Source of the DNA: Siderastrea siderea
Lineage: Eukaryota; Cnidaria; Anthozoa; Scleractinia; Rhizangiidae
Length of the DNA: 64,000 bases
NCBI GenBank assembly: GCA_964030785.1
Contig: OZ034974.1
Location: 49,362,355-49,426,354, forward strand
Reading direction: 5' to 3'
The translations under genes were made by a program, and so were the position numbers. Positions 34,487 through 46,199 of the stretch are shown here, piece by piece. Each line of letters opens with the position of its first letter. Position 1 is the first letter of the stretch. Below the pieces are notes generated by a model that was given only the letters and a program-made list of their open reading frames with translations, was not told where the DNA came from and ran no database searches.

Positions 34487-35716
34487 ACTAGCGTGAGTTG
34501 GTTAGCTTTGGAACGCAGTCTTACAAGGAGAAGCCTGATGTGCGTTTCTCGAAAGCCCCGAAAGTTTTCGGGCAGATTTTGGGCACGATAACTCTCACCG
34601 TATCTTGCAAACAAAGACATGTCTAAGCATGAGACTTTAGAAGTTAAGTATTTCTTATCTTAAGGATTTGTTAAAAAACGGCTTTTTATAATTAGTTGTT
34701 CATATTTTTAGAAATGGTTCTTCGGATCCGAAATGTTTTCGAGTTGTTCGAGAAACGTGCCCCAGGTGCGAGTTCGAATACTTGGTGTGATGGAGAGAGA
34801 CGGAAAAATAGGCCCATCGACAGAGCTAAGAAATGCAAGGTACATTGTCGTTAGGTCAACAAAAAACTCATAAACCAGAGTCTTCGCACTACGTTCAAGA
34901 GCAAATTTTTCCATGTTACAGACAAAAGAGAAAATTGTAAAAACTATGGAACTAAAATAAATGTGGTCTGTTATGGCTATTCGTTTTTTCTTTGTTCTTT
35001 GTTACATATGTTAATGTTTTTTCTCGCTTTGCATGCTTTTATTTTAATTTGCTATGTAAATTTCGTTCTGTTCATTTCACATTAAGTTTTCCACATTCTG
35101 ATCTACTTCAGTGTAACTTCTACGGTCGTTCGTAACGTATGTAATTTTTTGGTTCCCTGAACTCCTTCCTATCTCCAGCATTTGGTAAGCCGTCTTTGTT
35201 CGTTGTTTGCTCTTGTATTTCGTTCATTTCTTCTGTTCCTTTCGGTTCATTGCTATATTGTAATTCATTTTATTTTATCCTAGGAATTTACTTTTTTGTT
35301 TCTTCAATAATTATAAAAGTCAATTCATTTGTACTTATGAAAAGTCGTGCGGTACACTTATCGGAGCGGCCCTTCGCCTCTTCATGGTCGTCTAAAAGAG
35401 AAACTTGGACGACCAAACGCTAAGCACCATAGGCGAAATAAATTTGTAAGGGCGCGGCGGCCATTTTAAAACGCCTGTGTTCAGCACCGGTTTCAGCATT
35501 TTTTCGCTCAATCATCGATGCGTCAATGTAGCATTGGTTTTATTGTTGCATCAACAAATTTAGGGAATTTATGGTAAGGTAGAAAGAAACTATTTATCCA
35601 AATTTTTACCTTTGAATTTGTGACTTAGTATCTGGTGAGAGAATGTAATTTAGATTTTAATGTGTGTTCGCCATGTCTGTGCACAACTACACCAAGATGG
35701 CGCCCCTGTATGACAT
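34487..35716. other. PARP14-like 3' flank, intergenic
   Basis: A small inverted repeat at about 34540-34760 ('GCGTTTCTCGAAAG' mirrored as TTCGAGAAACG). No gene recognised. Confidence 0.4.
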
Positions 35717-35725
35717 AGGCAAGAA

Positions 35726-35848
35726 TAACCTGCGATCAGGCTCTATTGTCGTTTCGCTCGGTGAAACATTCAGGCGGGACAGGCGAAACGAGCGACCAAC
35801 GTAAGAGAATATGAGAGCAATGCTAAAATTCGGCCTGATCGCAGGTTA
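35726..35848. mobile_element. Foldback MITE, 123 bp, perfect 9-bp target duplication
   Basis: The ends TAACCTGCGATCAGGC are inverted. AGGCAAGAA flanks both sides (35717-35725, 35849-35857). A 9-bp duplication is typical of Mutator-like elements. Confidence 0.85.
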
Positions 35849-36914
35849 AGGCAAGAATTTCAGCGTTAATTCGGACGTCATAGCAGAGCAGTTGTAAACT
35901 GTGGATGGTATCTGTGTATTGTTAAAAGAGAGTTAACTTTTTCCCGCCAAGAGTCGTATTTTCCCGACGTTGGAGTCGGGAGACATTGAACCACTTGTGA
36001 CGTCATCATTTTCTGACGACACCAGATTGTTTGATAGGCAGCTAACACAGCAAGGACAGATCCAGCCATACGTGCGTGTATTTTGAATATCGACCAAATT
36101 CTGGCAGAGCTATACCAGAAAAACCATGGCCAATTATGGGTGTAAAACTGGAGGTAAAATAGGCCGAGTCATCGAGTTGATCAATGTTCCATTTCCTGGT
36201 TTTTTGAAGGGCTGAGGTCAAAACTTTTCCAATGGATAGAAAGGGGATATAAGGTAGAAGATAAAGAGAATAGAAAAGGAGAGAGAAAGGAAAGCAAAAG
36301 AAGCGAGAAAAAAATTGGAAATGAATCAGCAAAAAAAAACCGTAGAAGCCAAATTTTGACTTATGCGCATGCGTGAAAGCAAAATATTGTACAATTTACA
36401 ACAGAAGCTGTAGTCCGGCAGGTAAGTATGGCGTTCCGTTACGGCCAAAGTCTTCAAGTCACAAAACAAACAAAATGAAACGCGTACAAACATTATTAAA
36501 CGGTCAAAAATAAAACGAAAGTCGTTTACATAAAGTCACAACCGCAATTAGTTAATCGAACCGCGCAAATATAAATCGAAACTCGTGCAAATAAATCCAA
36601 CTGGCACAAATATAAATCGAACTGCGCAAAAATAAATCGATCCGCCAAAAAGCAAATCAAACGCCTCAAAAATAAATCGAACCAAACGCAAATGATTCCG
36701 ACTTGCACAACTCGCAATCGAACCAGCGAAAAATGGATCGAACTTTGCAAACAGGAACGAAACCGCTCACATAAATGCCGAAACCGCACATATCAATCGA
36801 ACTGCACAAAAATAAATCGAAAGAAGGTCAGCAGAACCGGAAGTATAGTTGTACTGGAAGTGCTTGACTAGCTTGAGCTCATACCCAGTATAGCTTTTCT
36901 CACCGCCAGCATTA

Positions 36915-37101
36915 TAGCCTGTTCCAGGCGTTCAGATAGTGGAGCGCGAGCGAAAAGGAAAGCGAGCGAAAGAGCGGGAAAAAAACGAGAGGAGACTGGG
37001 GAGACTCGTCCTCTTCCCTAGTCTCCCCTCGTTTTTTCCCGCTCTTTCGCCCGCTTTATCTTTCGCTCGCGCTTCACTATCTGAACGCCTGGAACAGGCT
37101 A
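36915..37101. mobile_element. Near-perfect palindromic element, 187 bp
   Basis: The ends TAGCCTGTTCCAGGCG are inverted, and the whole element folds back with a loop of a few bases. It is flanked by CCAGCATTA and CCAGCGTTA (9 bp, one mismatch). Nested in the 2.9-kb transposon. Confidence 0.85.
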
Positions 37102-37182
37102 CCAGCGTTATAGGAGCAGAGCGTTGCGTGACAGAGAGAGGGGCCAGAACTGGACTACCAGCATTATTGTTGTTGTTGTGAA

Positions 37183-37945
37183 TATGTCGGTTAGAAACCA
37201 GCTCAGCGACTATGAATTACGAGAATTCTTTCGATCACTGCAAGATTTGTTAGCCCTTTCTCTCGACGCCAACTTATCCTTCGATCCTGCGGAATTCCTT
37301 TCCCGACGTCTCAATGGTTTCCAGAGAGCTTTGAGTGTTTTGTCGTCGAGAGTACACGTGTCCCATCCTTCCGAAAGACAACTGCTTTCTGACCTCGACA
37401 TTCTTTTGCACATTGTCAGTCAACAAAGGCAGTAGTGTGTGAACTTGTCGTATTTTGCTGTTGTTTCCGATTTCGAACTGTCCGAAATAAACGACGAAAA
37501 TAGAACAAATATTTGAATCAACCACCGACACGTTTTCTCATTGCAACACACATCTAATCAAGATATTAGGTTACATCAATAGATTACATAACTACAAACG
37601 GAAGTCACATCAGTGTTCTAGTCACGCAATGTTCTTGCCGCTTCGGAACATTTCCTTTGCACGCGGAGGAAGAACAACAGTCAACCACTAGTCAAAGAGT
37701 GGGTGTCAGGATTGTAAGATCAGGTGTTGGTCGCCCAAGACTCGACATTTCGGAAGACCTTTTGGAAGCACTTCATATAACAGCTGAATTTCGCTTGGCT
37801 GCCATAGCAAGATATCTTCACGCACGTCTCTGAAAAACTTTGCGGAGGCGGAGGCACGAACTTGGGTTTGCTAGCGCAGCACCGTCCTTTACTGACATAT
37901 AATGGCTCCCTGGACGAAATTGTTAGAGATATTTTGCAAGTTAAA
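37183..37945 (+). pseudogene. Decayed transposase/integrase-like gene
   Basis: An N-terminal frame 'MSVRNQLSDYELREFFRSLQ' (to 37435) is followed, after frameshifts, by 'GRPRLDISEDLLEAL' with 'AAIARYLH' and by 'GSLDEIVRDIL'. This resembles the helix-turn-helix plus integrase-type transposases common in cnidarian and fish repeats; the catalytic core is absent. Confidence 0.5.
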
Positions 37946-37989
37946 AAATGTTGACGGGCCTGCACGACTCCCGCGTTCGTAGAAGAAAT

Positions 37990-38620
37990 TCTAAAGCCCT
38001 CATAGCTTAGCTCTTACTAGTAGGTTCCCTCTATGAGATGATGGGAGGCTCCTTAAGGATTTTTTTTAGCTGTGGTTGGTTCTGTATAAGGTGCCATTTT
38101 CCTACCAGAATTTTCGTTAGGTCAGGTAGTGCTGGGAGGTATTGTGTGACAAAGGGTAGTATTTTCTTACGTGCAGCCTTGTTCTTCTGTTCTAGTTTAG
38201 ATTTTCTCTCGGAGAAGGTGTTTTTTTTTTGTTACACCTGTTGGATATCCTCTACACTTAAGGCGTGATTCAAAGTTTTTGATGTTTTCCTCAAATGTTT
38301 CCTTTGAGGAATTTGTTCTAAAGAGCCTTAAAGCCCCCCTTTGATAAATCCTTTTGTAAGGCCTGGTGGGTGACACGAATAGAAATTCGTGAATTGAAAA
38401 GTCTCCTTTGGTTTGTAATGTGTTTGCACGTCAAGGATAGATTTCTTATAAAATCTCTCACCCTTGTACGCGTTTGTGTCCAAGAATGTAATCTCTGTTT
38501 CTGATATTTCAGCCATAAATTTGATTGTTGGGTGAAAGCTATTTGCTATTTGCCTTTCCCCTTGTGTAAGGTACGAACCGACTACTCGATCTAGCTCTGG
38601 GAAGAACTCTTCCAGGCCCA
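37990..38620 (-). pseudogene. Penelope-like retroelement fragment
   Basis: The minus-strand text 'FHPTIKFMAEISETEITFLD', 'YSCHPPGLTKGFIKG' and 'YLPALPDLTKILVGKWHLI' is the region after the reverse transcriptase core of Penelope-like elements. Frameshifts break it, and both ends are missing. Confidence 0.65.
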
Positions 38621-39324
38621 GATGATGATGCTGTTGAAGCACGTGGAATGCGAAACCTATCATGAAGTTGTTGGGTGTCAACATAAGAAGGCCCAGCGCC
38701 AGATCCACTGCTACTACTAGCCGCTCCCACTTTCATTTGAAGGGTTAGATGGAAGATTTCCAAAAGCACCAATCACTCTTCTGACTGTATATTTATATGT
38801 CTGCGATGTTATCTGAAGACAACGTTTGATTTCCTCGCACAGTTTATTGAAAGTCCCGGATACTGGGCCCTCGCTTTCGCTTTTTTAAAAGCACTTCCGG
38901 TAGAATGTTTCACCGCTGACCTTTCGATTTATTTTTGTGCAGTTCGATTGATATGTGCGGTTTCGACATTTATGTGAGCGGTTTCGTTCCTGTTTGCACA
39001 GTTCGATCCATTTTTCGCTGGTTCGATTGCGAGTTGTGCAAGTTGGAATCATTTGCGTTTGGTTCGATTTATTTTTGAGGCGTTTGATTTGCTTTTTGGC
39101 GGATCGATTTATTTTTGCGCAGTTCGATTTATATTTGTGCAAGTTGGATTTATTTGCACGAGTTTCGATTTATATTTGCGCGGTTCGATTGACTTTTTGC
39201 GGTTTTGACTTTATGTAAACGACTTTCGTTTTATTTTTGACCGTTTAATAATGTTTGTACGCGTTTCATTTTGTTTGTTTTGTGACTTGAAGATTTTGGC
39301 CGTAACGGAACGCCATAGGTAAGT

Positions 39325-42300
39325 GTCAAATCAGGGGCGAGTACTGCACTTTATGATAAAAGCATCAAAATGGACACGTTAATATTAGACATCATGGGGA
39401 ATAATTTCAATATTAGAGGCAATCGGGATATGCTCTGTGTCAGCCAGGAGAGGGTGGTATATGTAGTGGGGGTAATTCTCCAAAATGGCCGCCGTCAGCG
39501 ATACTTCTTTGGTGAGGGAACATACAGCATAATTGTCTAAAACAAAGTCTGATCATAAAGATTTACTGAATTACGTTCAAAGATTACAATGATGCTATCA
39601 AAATTGGTATAGAAGGTTTCTGAGAATGAAAAATTGAAAAGATAATTCTGAGGTCATAATTATGCAAATTAGAAATTTTAATTAATTCACATTTGATGAT
39701 TGCATGGTTGTAGCTTATCTTTTCATTACTATCGTCTCAAACTTTACACAAGACAACCATAAATTGTTCGTTCTAATTGGTAAAAGAATGCACGACACTG
39801 TATTATTTTTCCTGGGGGTTGATAAATGACCAGAAATGAAAAAAAGTTGAATTGAATTAGGTTAGTTAAAGCGTCTTGACTTGTGCAGTTAAAAAATGGA
39901 AGTGCTACTGATTGTCCTATTTTTGGATAGTTATTTATTGTTTATCGACTCCTGGATACCAATCACAAGAGTAACTAAACAGCCATAGATACCTATTCCA
40001 AATAACTCCACTGTATGAAGAGGATCTGGTTGATACCTACATGTACATTACTCGTCTTTACTCACTTGTATTACTAAAAGCACGTGGAAATATATATTTT
40101 TTGTATGCAGCGATTCAATTCTGGTACTTTTATAAGAAAGCATACTACAACCGGATATGCAGATTTATTCCAGAGAGCATTAAATGCCAAGGAAACCTTC
40201 CATGCGCACCAGGTTAGCACTCGTACTCTATGTGTTAGGTCAAAAGGCATCGCATCAAAGGTACACATTCTCGCAGCGCGAAACCGAGCTGCACTGAATT
40301 ATGTGAATACTAAAAGAGCACATTGCAATAACATTTCTGGCAGACGGAAGGAGTTCGACATCAATCCATCATTAAAGGACGCTTCTGTTGGAAGACTAGA
40401 GAAGTAAAAAATACTATTTATATCCCAGAATTGTAAAGAGGCACGTGTCCTTGGTTTGCACCTAGATGAGATAATAATGCCTGAAGTTGACAGGCTATCG
40501 AGAGAGTTGTACTCTTAATTGATTATGCCACTTCATACGCAGACAGTGACTGGTTCCAGACGATGTTTGAAGTCGATATCGTCTAACAGCCGGGAATGAA
40601 GACGGGACGTTTACTCGGGTAATTTATGTAACTCGCGTAGTTCAATACGTCAAACAATAACAGGTGCAATTCGTGCGTCATGTACTAGATGCGGCACCAT
40701 GCCGTGTTTTACGGAAAGAAGAAGGTGCATAGCTAGATCGCTATAGAGTATGCTCATTGATGCTACATGTATGCCCGCATTGCATATGCTCGCGCAGGCA
40801 ATGCGCGCAATTCACAGCAGCACACACACAATAAATTCTTCCAAGCTTAAAGAATTAGAGCTCATCACTATTTCCAATATCTGATAACAATGTGAATAAT
40901 GCAAGAAAACGTTTTTCAGAGAAGATGTTAGAAAACATACCAATTCATCTGCACAGAAGTCCCTTCCGTAACCCCTCATTTAGACACTGATAGGATAACA
41001 AGCTGGCTATATGTGGGCCTGGTGCTCTTTTAGCGCTAAAACTGCCCAGTTCAGCAAAATTCGGCTGTATTTAACAGAACGAATGAGTTAATCGAGAGCT
41101 GTAAAGGCTAAAGAAGAAGGAGCAAATTTGCCAACGAAAATCTGTTTTGGAAGTTACTGTGCTTGTGTCGTTTCTGTAGGTGACTTACACTGATGAGAAT
41201 GGGGAATAGAAGGACAAATAACTGAATAGATAGCGTGTGTTTCTACGTTCTTTAAAGGCATCACAGTTCTGCCGTGAAACGGTTAAACAGGTGAGCTTGA
41301 AAGTGGACACCGAAGTTATTGAGGAGAAAGCCAAATTGAGGTTAAATGATTGGACCATTGTGATTGAATTAATTAGCTTTCTAATTTGCATAATTTTAAC
41401 CTAAAATAAAACGATTCCCTGAATTCAGTTAAATCACCCCCCAAAAAGGTTAATGTTTTGTTTTTATGGGAAATTCAACAAGCAGACATAACCAAAGTGA
41501 CAATTCAACACCGTGGCAAGTCAATTTTGCTTCATTTTCCCAATAATAGACTTTAAAGTCTGAATGGTGACCATATTGAAAAATGCCCCCCCCCGTTTCC
41601 AGCTACCTCTGATCTTATCCAGATTGCCTACGATACCTAGTAATAGTGTACCAAGTTTCATGCTTTAATCATAAAGTGTAGAATAGTTTCACGTATCTGC
41701 TAGACTACTGGTTCAAAATCTAGTTAAATTGTAAGAAAACGCTTTTGTAGCAAAGTTAGTGGCATTTGGCAACATAGCACTCAAAAAACCGCTTTAACGG
41801 TAAAAAATGCGTTTCTTTAGAAAAAAAAGGTCGGACGGGAAAGGGTTAAACTAGAGTAATGCCCAGTTCCCTTTATAAAACGCACCTGCAGTTAGTCACG
41901 GAAGTTTTTTGCAAATTGACATGCGACTGGCAATTTCCTGTTCTTCAGATAAAGTATTTCAGATGAGACGACCTTGAAAAATGGACTTTCTTACTTTTTT
42001 AAATAAACTAATTAAAAACATGAAGTGCTGTATGACATTTCAATGACGATTAGTGTCAATGATGTGTAGAACGTATGAAAACCAGTAAAGATTTGTAGCA
42101 TACGTAAATGAGTTTTCGTATTCTTGATAGACAATTCAGAGCTGGACAGGGATTTATGTTTACTGTTGTTGGAGTATATGATATATTCACGATCAAAGTT
42201 GAGTCTTTGGCGCATCATGTGACATTGATGGGGGGGGGGGGGGGGGGTGGGCGTGAAGGAAGAGGAGATGGCTTCTCTGGCCACATTTCCGGGTTTCAGC

Positions 42301-43190
42301 AGTTTATGATCTTTTTTTGATCTTTCGCTTTCTGGAGTAGTTTTATATTATTTTGTCACGCTCTGTATCCGGGACTTGTCTAACAGCGTTTCTTATTACA
42401 CAAGTTATGATTGGATTAAACCTCTCCAAATTTGGATAACCATTCTTTCAGCCAATTAGAATAGCCGTTATCTGCAATAGTTATATACACACTGAAACTG
42501 GTGCCGAGAGATGAGACGCTAAATACTTCGAAATTCCGAGCTTTAAATGCATTTTGACAAGCGGAAGTTGAAAATAAGTTGAACATGGTTGCTCTGTCTG
42601 AGCTGAAACTGAATGGAAATTCAGAACACGACGAGGTTGTCATGTACCAAAGTATGCTGCATGTTTGAATCCTTTCTCATTTCAGGTGGTATCCGGAAAT
42701 ATTCTCCACGCATTTGTCACCGATTTTCTGCGTAAAATACCTTGGGAAATTGAGAGAAATACCTTCAGTTTCATTCTTTAGAATAAAGATATCAATAAAA
42801 CCATTTATAAACAAACGAGTTTTTTGTAATTTAATTTAGTTCCAGAAGTGATAAATATATTTGAGATTACTAGCGAATTTTAAAACGAAGAACATTTATC
42901 ATAAACCTAGTCAGATCCTTTGGTATCAATGTCAGAGATCAATGAAACGACATTGATTAGTAACACTGAATGAATATACTGAAATTCTTTATTTTAGGTA
43001 ACAACAAATACAGCATCTTGCTAAGTGCGGCTCTCGCTAAACATCAGTTTACCGTTAAGTTTACCGAATTATCGGTTGCCTTGTTGATCACTCTTGGCGA
43101 AAGATACTAGTCCCTCTGCTGTTCGTTTTGTTTCGTGAAACGCGGAAACAACGACTACTCTGTTTATATTTTCAATACTAGCTGAAAGCC
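39325..43190. other. Intergenic, no recognised gene
   Basis: AT-rich. A G-run lies at about 42230-42247. A 107-codon frame at 40084-40407 has no recognisable motif. Stretches such as the 'AAAATGGCCGCCGTC' at about 39483 may be transposon ends, but I could not pair them. Confidence 0.35.
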
Positions 43191-43554
43191 TTCAGATGAA
43201 AATTTCGCTCGATGCGGTAAAACGGGATACGTACTTCACTGTTGCTGTACTTCTCTGCTCCGAGTGAGAGACAGCTTGCGTCAAACCGGACGCCATTCTC
43301 AGGAGAGAAAGAAATGATGACAATTCTCCTAGAAAGACGAGAATATCCTTGAGCGACACATTTACCTCGGCAGAGTGTTCCTTGGCGGATTGCAGTCTCT
43401 GGGGACGAGAATGGATGGCGGTCGGATCGAAATTGTGAGCGAGGCTCGTAGACAATTTACTTCCGTTGACGGCTCTGTTGTTAAAGGGCCAATCAGTTTG
43501 CGAGATTCCCGCTGCCAAAATTTGGCCGCCGGCACAAGGTCTTGTGAGAGATTG

Positions 43555-43632
43555 TATCAGGCCCAATTTTAGCGAGCGACCATCGTAAGAGAATAGAAGA
43601 GCGATGCTAAAATTCAGCCTGATCGCAGGTTA
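43555..43632. mobile_element. Truncated relative of the 123-bp MITE
   Basis: It shares 'CGTAAGAGAATA' and 'ATGCTAAAATTC' followed by GCCTGATCGCAGGTTA with 35726-35848. The other terminus is not seen nearby. Confidence 0.65.
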
Positions 43633-43768
43633 ATTCCTTGCCCCCTTAATATGGCGAGCCCTAAATAAACTGTTTTTTCTTAGACAAATGAGCACTAGGG
43701 CGCGGAGCAGCTTTAACAATTTTTGATCTTTGGCTGTTTGTTTGTTGATAACGTAAACAATGCTTTCG

Positions 43769-44119
43769 TTATCTGTAATATAAAATCACTCGCTTGTTTT
43801 TCAACTTGTGACACCACAGGCTTAGTCCAACAACAATAGAAAAAAATTCAAGAAAGCTGATATTTTGTTCTTTCCACGAGTCTGGCCATTTACCATATGC
43901 CCACTGTTTAACAAAAATGAGACCATAACCACTGGATTTTGCCACATCGGTGTAAAAACGTAAGCTGTGAGCTGAGGCCCAGCCATCCTCCAGGAAAAAA
44001 GACTTACCATTGAAATAGTCCAGAAAAGTTTCCCATATTCGCAAAACTTTTTTAGTTTTATTTGTCAGGCGTATAAAATGATGGGAATGGGTAACGCCAA
44101 TAGCGAGATTAATTAGCAT
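43769..44119 (-). pseudogene. DIRS-like retroelement RNase H fragment
   Basis: A 116-codon open frame with 'HHFIRLTNKTKKVLRIW', 'FNGKSFFLEDGW' and 'LRFYTDVAKSSGYG', the RNase H region of tyrosine-recombinase retroelements. It sits directly after the gag part; the reverse transcriptase is missing, so this is an internally deleted copy. Confidence 0.65.
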
Positions 44120-45416
44120 TCAAGGACTCAAGGATTTCCTTCGTCAATTTGCTGTCAACAATTTCCGGATGTTGCATTGCTGAAAGACGGTTTTTCGAAA
44201 ATTGCCCCACCTGTGGTCCTGCAAAATGTAAACGAAAACCTTGCACAAAACCCGATATTAATTCTCGATACAGGTGAGCTTCATAGCTCTCTAAATAAAA
44301 GGCCAGCCTCTCAACCTTGACTGATGTTGGGAGTGCTTCGACCGGCTGAAACATTATATGCTTTTTCCCTTGACCTGGTGTTGGCTTTGGTTGTGGGCAC
44401 TTGGCAATGGGGTGCGACTGCCCACATTGGAAACACTGGTGCTTAAAGGAGCATCCTGGGCAATGAATCCCCCTGTGAAACGTCCAGCGGTACCCATTGG
44501 GGATGTAGGGCCCCCTCATTCTTAGTTCTACGTGGATGGTTGCTAGGCGTGGCCCGAAAGGAATGGGACCTCAGCCACAACTCTGAATAAATTTGGTCCC
44601 AAGGAGCACCTTGCGATTGCCTAAGCTTACGAGAGTTCTTATCATAGAACTTCCAATTGGCTCCCAAATTCGCTAATTCTCGTATCACCGAGCCATATTT
44701 CATAAGAGCAGGGGTGTCCTGAGGGGTTCGCTCAGCATAAATGGCAACATAAGTCTGAAATGCAGACCCCCATTGGTCGATACTATGTATAGTTTGCCTC
44801 TTAGTATTAGGAGCCAGCACTAAAGAAAGGTTGCCCGCCTTTATTAGGCTCTAGCTTAACAATATAGCACTCATCCGTTGCATTACTGACACTGCTATGG
44901 AGAAGCAATGCAAAGTCAACATATTCATTGGCACATATTTGTTTTTTTACTTTCTCCGACACACGGTGACTTGGAGGAATAGCTGCGGATAGAAAAGTGT
45001 TCTTACTTTGACTTCTTTGTGTGTCCTGAGGGTCAATGACATTGTGTACCACGTTATCCACTGTTTCTTGCACCTTGCTTGTCTTTGAGGTACTTGGCTG
45101 TTCATCTGCACCGTTGTCATTACATGGAGGTGGGTGCTCCTCTGGGTCCGGCACAAACTGAATAGGAGGACTTGGGTATGCCGTCTGCACACCTGCGTCA
45201 CTGCGGCTGTTATCGCCGAGATGAGATTGGGAGATAGCTGTGCCATACCACTTTGGCTAGGGGTGGCACTACTGCGGTTGGGAGGGGGTTGCTGATTGGT
45301 CTGCAATCCAGCCGGACGAGGAGCAGTATCATCGGTTCTCCTTCGTTTGGACACTCTTTCCTGGAAAGAGCAGTTCGTTTAGGAGGCATGCTGTCTGTAA
45401 ACAAACACCAACACAA
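44109..45416 (-). pseudogene. DIRS-like retroelement gag region
   Basis: Three consecutive minus-strand frames. The N-terminal part is Pro/Ser/Gln-rich. The middle carries 'DQWGSAFQTYVAIYAERTPQ' and 'GANWKFYD'. The end has a zinc knuckle 'CFQCGQSHPIAKC'. Frameshifts separate the parts. Confidence 0.65.
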
Positions 45417-45771
45417 AATTACTATTCGTTCTTGATAAAAATTAATAATGGTTTTTGTTGTGTGTTTGCCTCCTAAATTTACGCCCAGTTAGCCCACATG
45501 TTGCCACCTTTCTGCCTCCCTTTAGATAGCAAATCAAATACAACAAAGGATATACCCTACCACCAGCCACAGATGGCAAGGTAGATATCCCAAAAAGAGG
45601 CCTGACACTTGGCCTGCACTAGCTTAAATATGCCTCACATAGAAGTCCTGTATGTAAACTGATCTCAGTTAGCAAATAATTAACCAGCGAAGCTAGCCGC
45701 ATAAAATCATTTATTCGCCGGGGGGAATAAATTTCCTTTAACAGACAGTTGCGACGCTGGATTTCCAATTC
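45417..45771. other. Spacer between two DIRS-like copies
   Basis: Non-coding, possibly terminal or leader sequence of either retroelement. Confidence 0.35.
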
Positions 45772-46131
45772 CTAGGCGATCGTCCCATTCGCCTCCCAGC
45801 CCTTCCCATTGGCCTCCCAGAACGGATCTTCATCCAAAAGACTGTCTAAAGTTCCAGCAGCTAAACGCTCAGGGCAACGACAAGACTTTGGTTGACGCTG
45901 ACCCAACTCAGGGCACGCGGAATCATGAACAACAGTCTTTACAAAATTGTCTTTCGAAACCAAGAACTTTAAAATATCAGAAGGAGATGCTGAACCCAAA
46001 CTTTTAGCAACTGGAAGCGACGCCAAAAAACTAGAGAGCAACTTGCGTAGGGCTGATTTCTGACGCTCGCAACTCTTATTTGACTTTTGTTGCCGTAAAT
46101 GATCCAATCTAGCGGCGAGATTAATAACCAA
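45772..46131 (-). pseudogene. DIRS-like retroelement, start of tyrosine recombinase
   Basis: A 119-codon frame with 'LRKLLSSFLASLPVAKSL', 'PSDILKFLVSKDNFVKTVVH' and 'CRCPERLAAGTLDSLL', the N-terminal part of the recombinase of these elements. The catalytic Arg-His-Tyr part is missing, so the copy is 3'-truncated. Confidence 0.6.
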
Positions 46132-46199
46132 TTTTGTCTGGGAACCACGATCTGCTAAGATTTCGCTACGAACTCCTCACCTCTGGCAGAAGTTGAAGT

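Larger units (their letters stand above)
36428..39316. mobile_element. Long-TIR DNA transposon, 2889 bp, perfect 8-bp target duplication
   Basis: The outer ends ATGGCGTTCCGTTACGG are inverted and AGGTAAGT flanks both (36420-36427, 39317-39324). Arms of over 400 bp are nearly identical and built from about 14 units of a degenerate 20-21-bp repeat ('TAAATCGAACTGCGCAAA'). Inside are a nested foldback (36915-37101), a decayed transposase-like region on the plus strand and a Penelope-like fragment on the minus strand. Confidence 0.85.

Noticed and set aside
36526..39218. Two nearly identical Cys/Leu-rich frames at 36789-36526 and 38955-39218
   Set aside because: They are the two inverted arms of the 2.9-kb transposon, made of short AT-rich repeats.
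40084..40407. 107-codon frame preceded by an acceptor-like tatgcag as a host exon
   Set aside because: No recognisable domain, no partner exon with matching phase found, and the surroundings look like old repeats.
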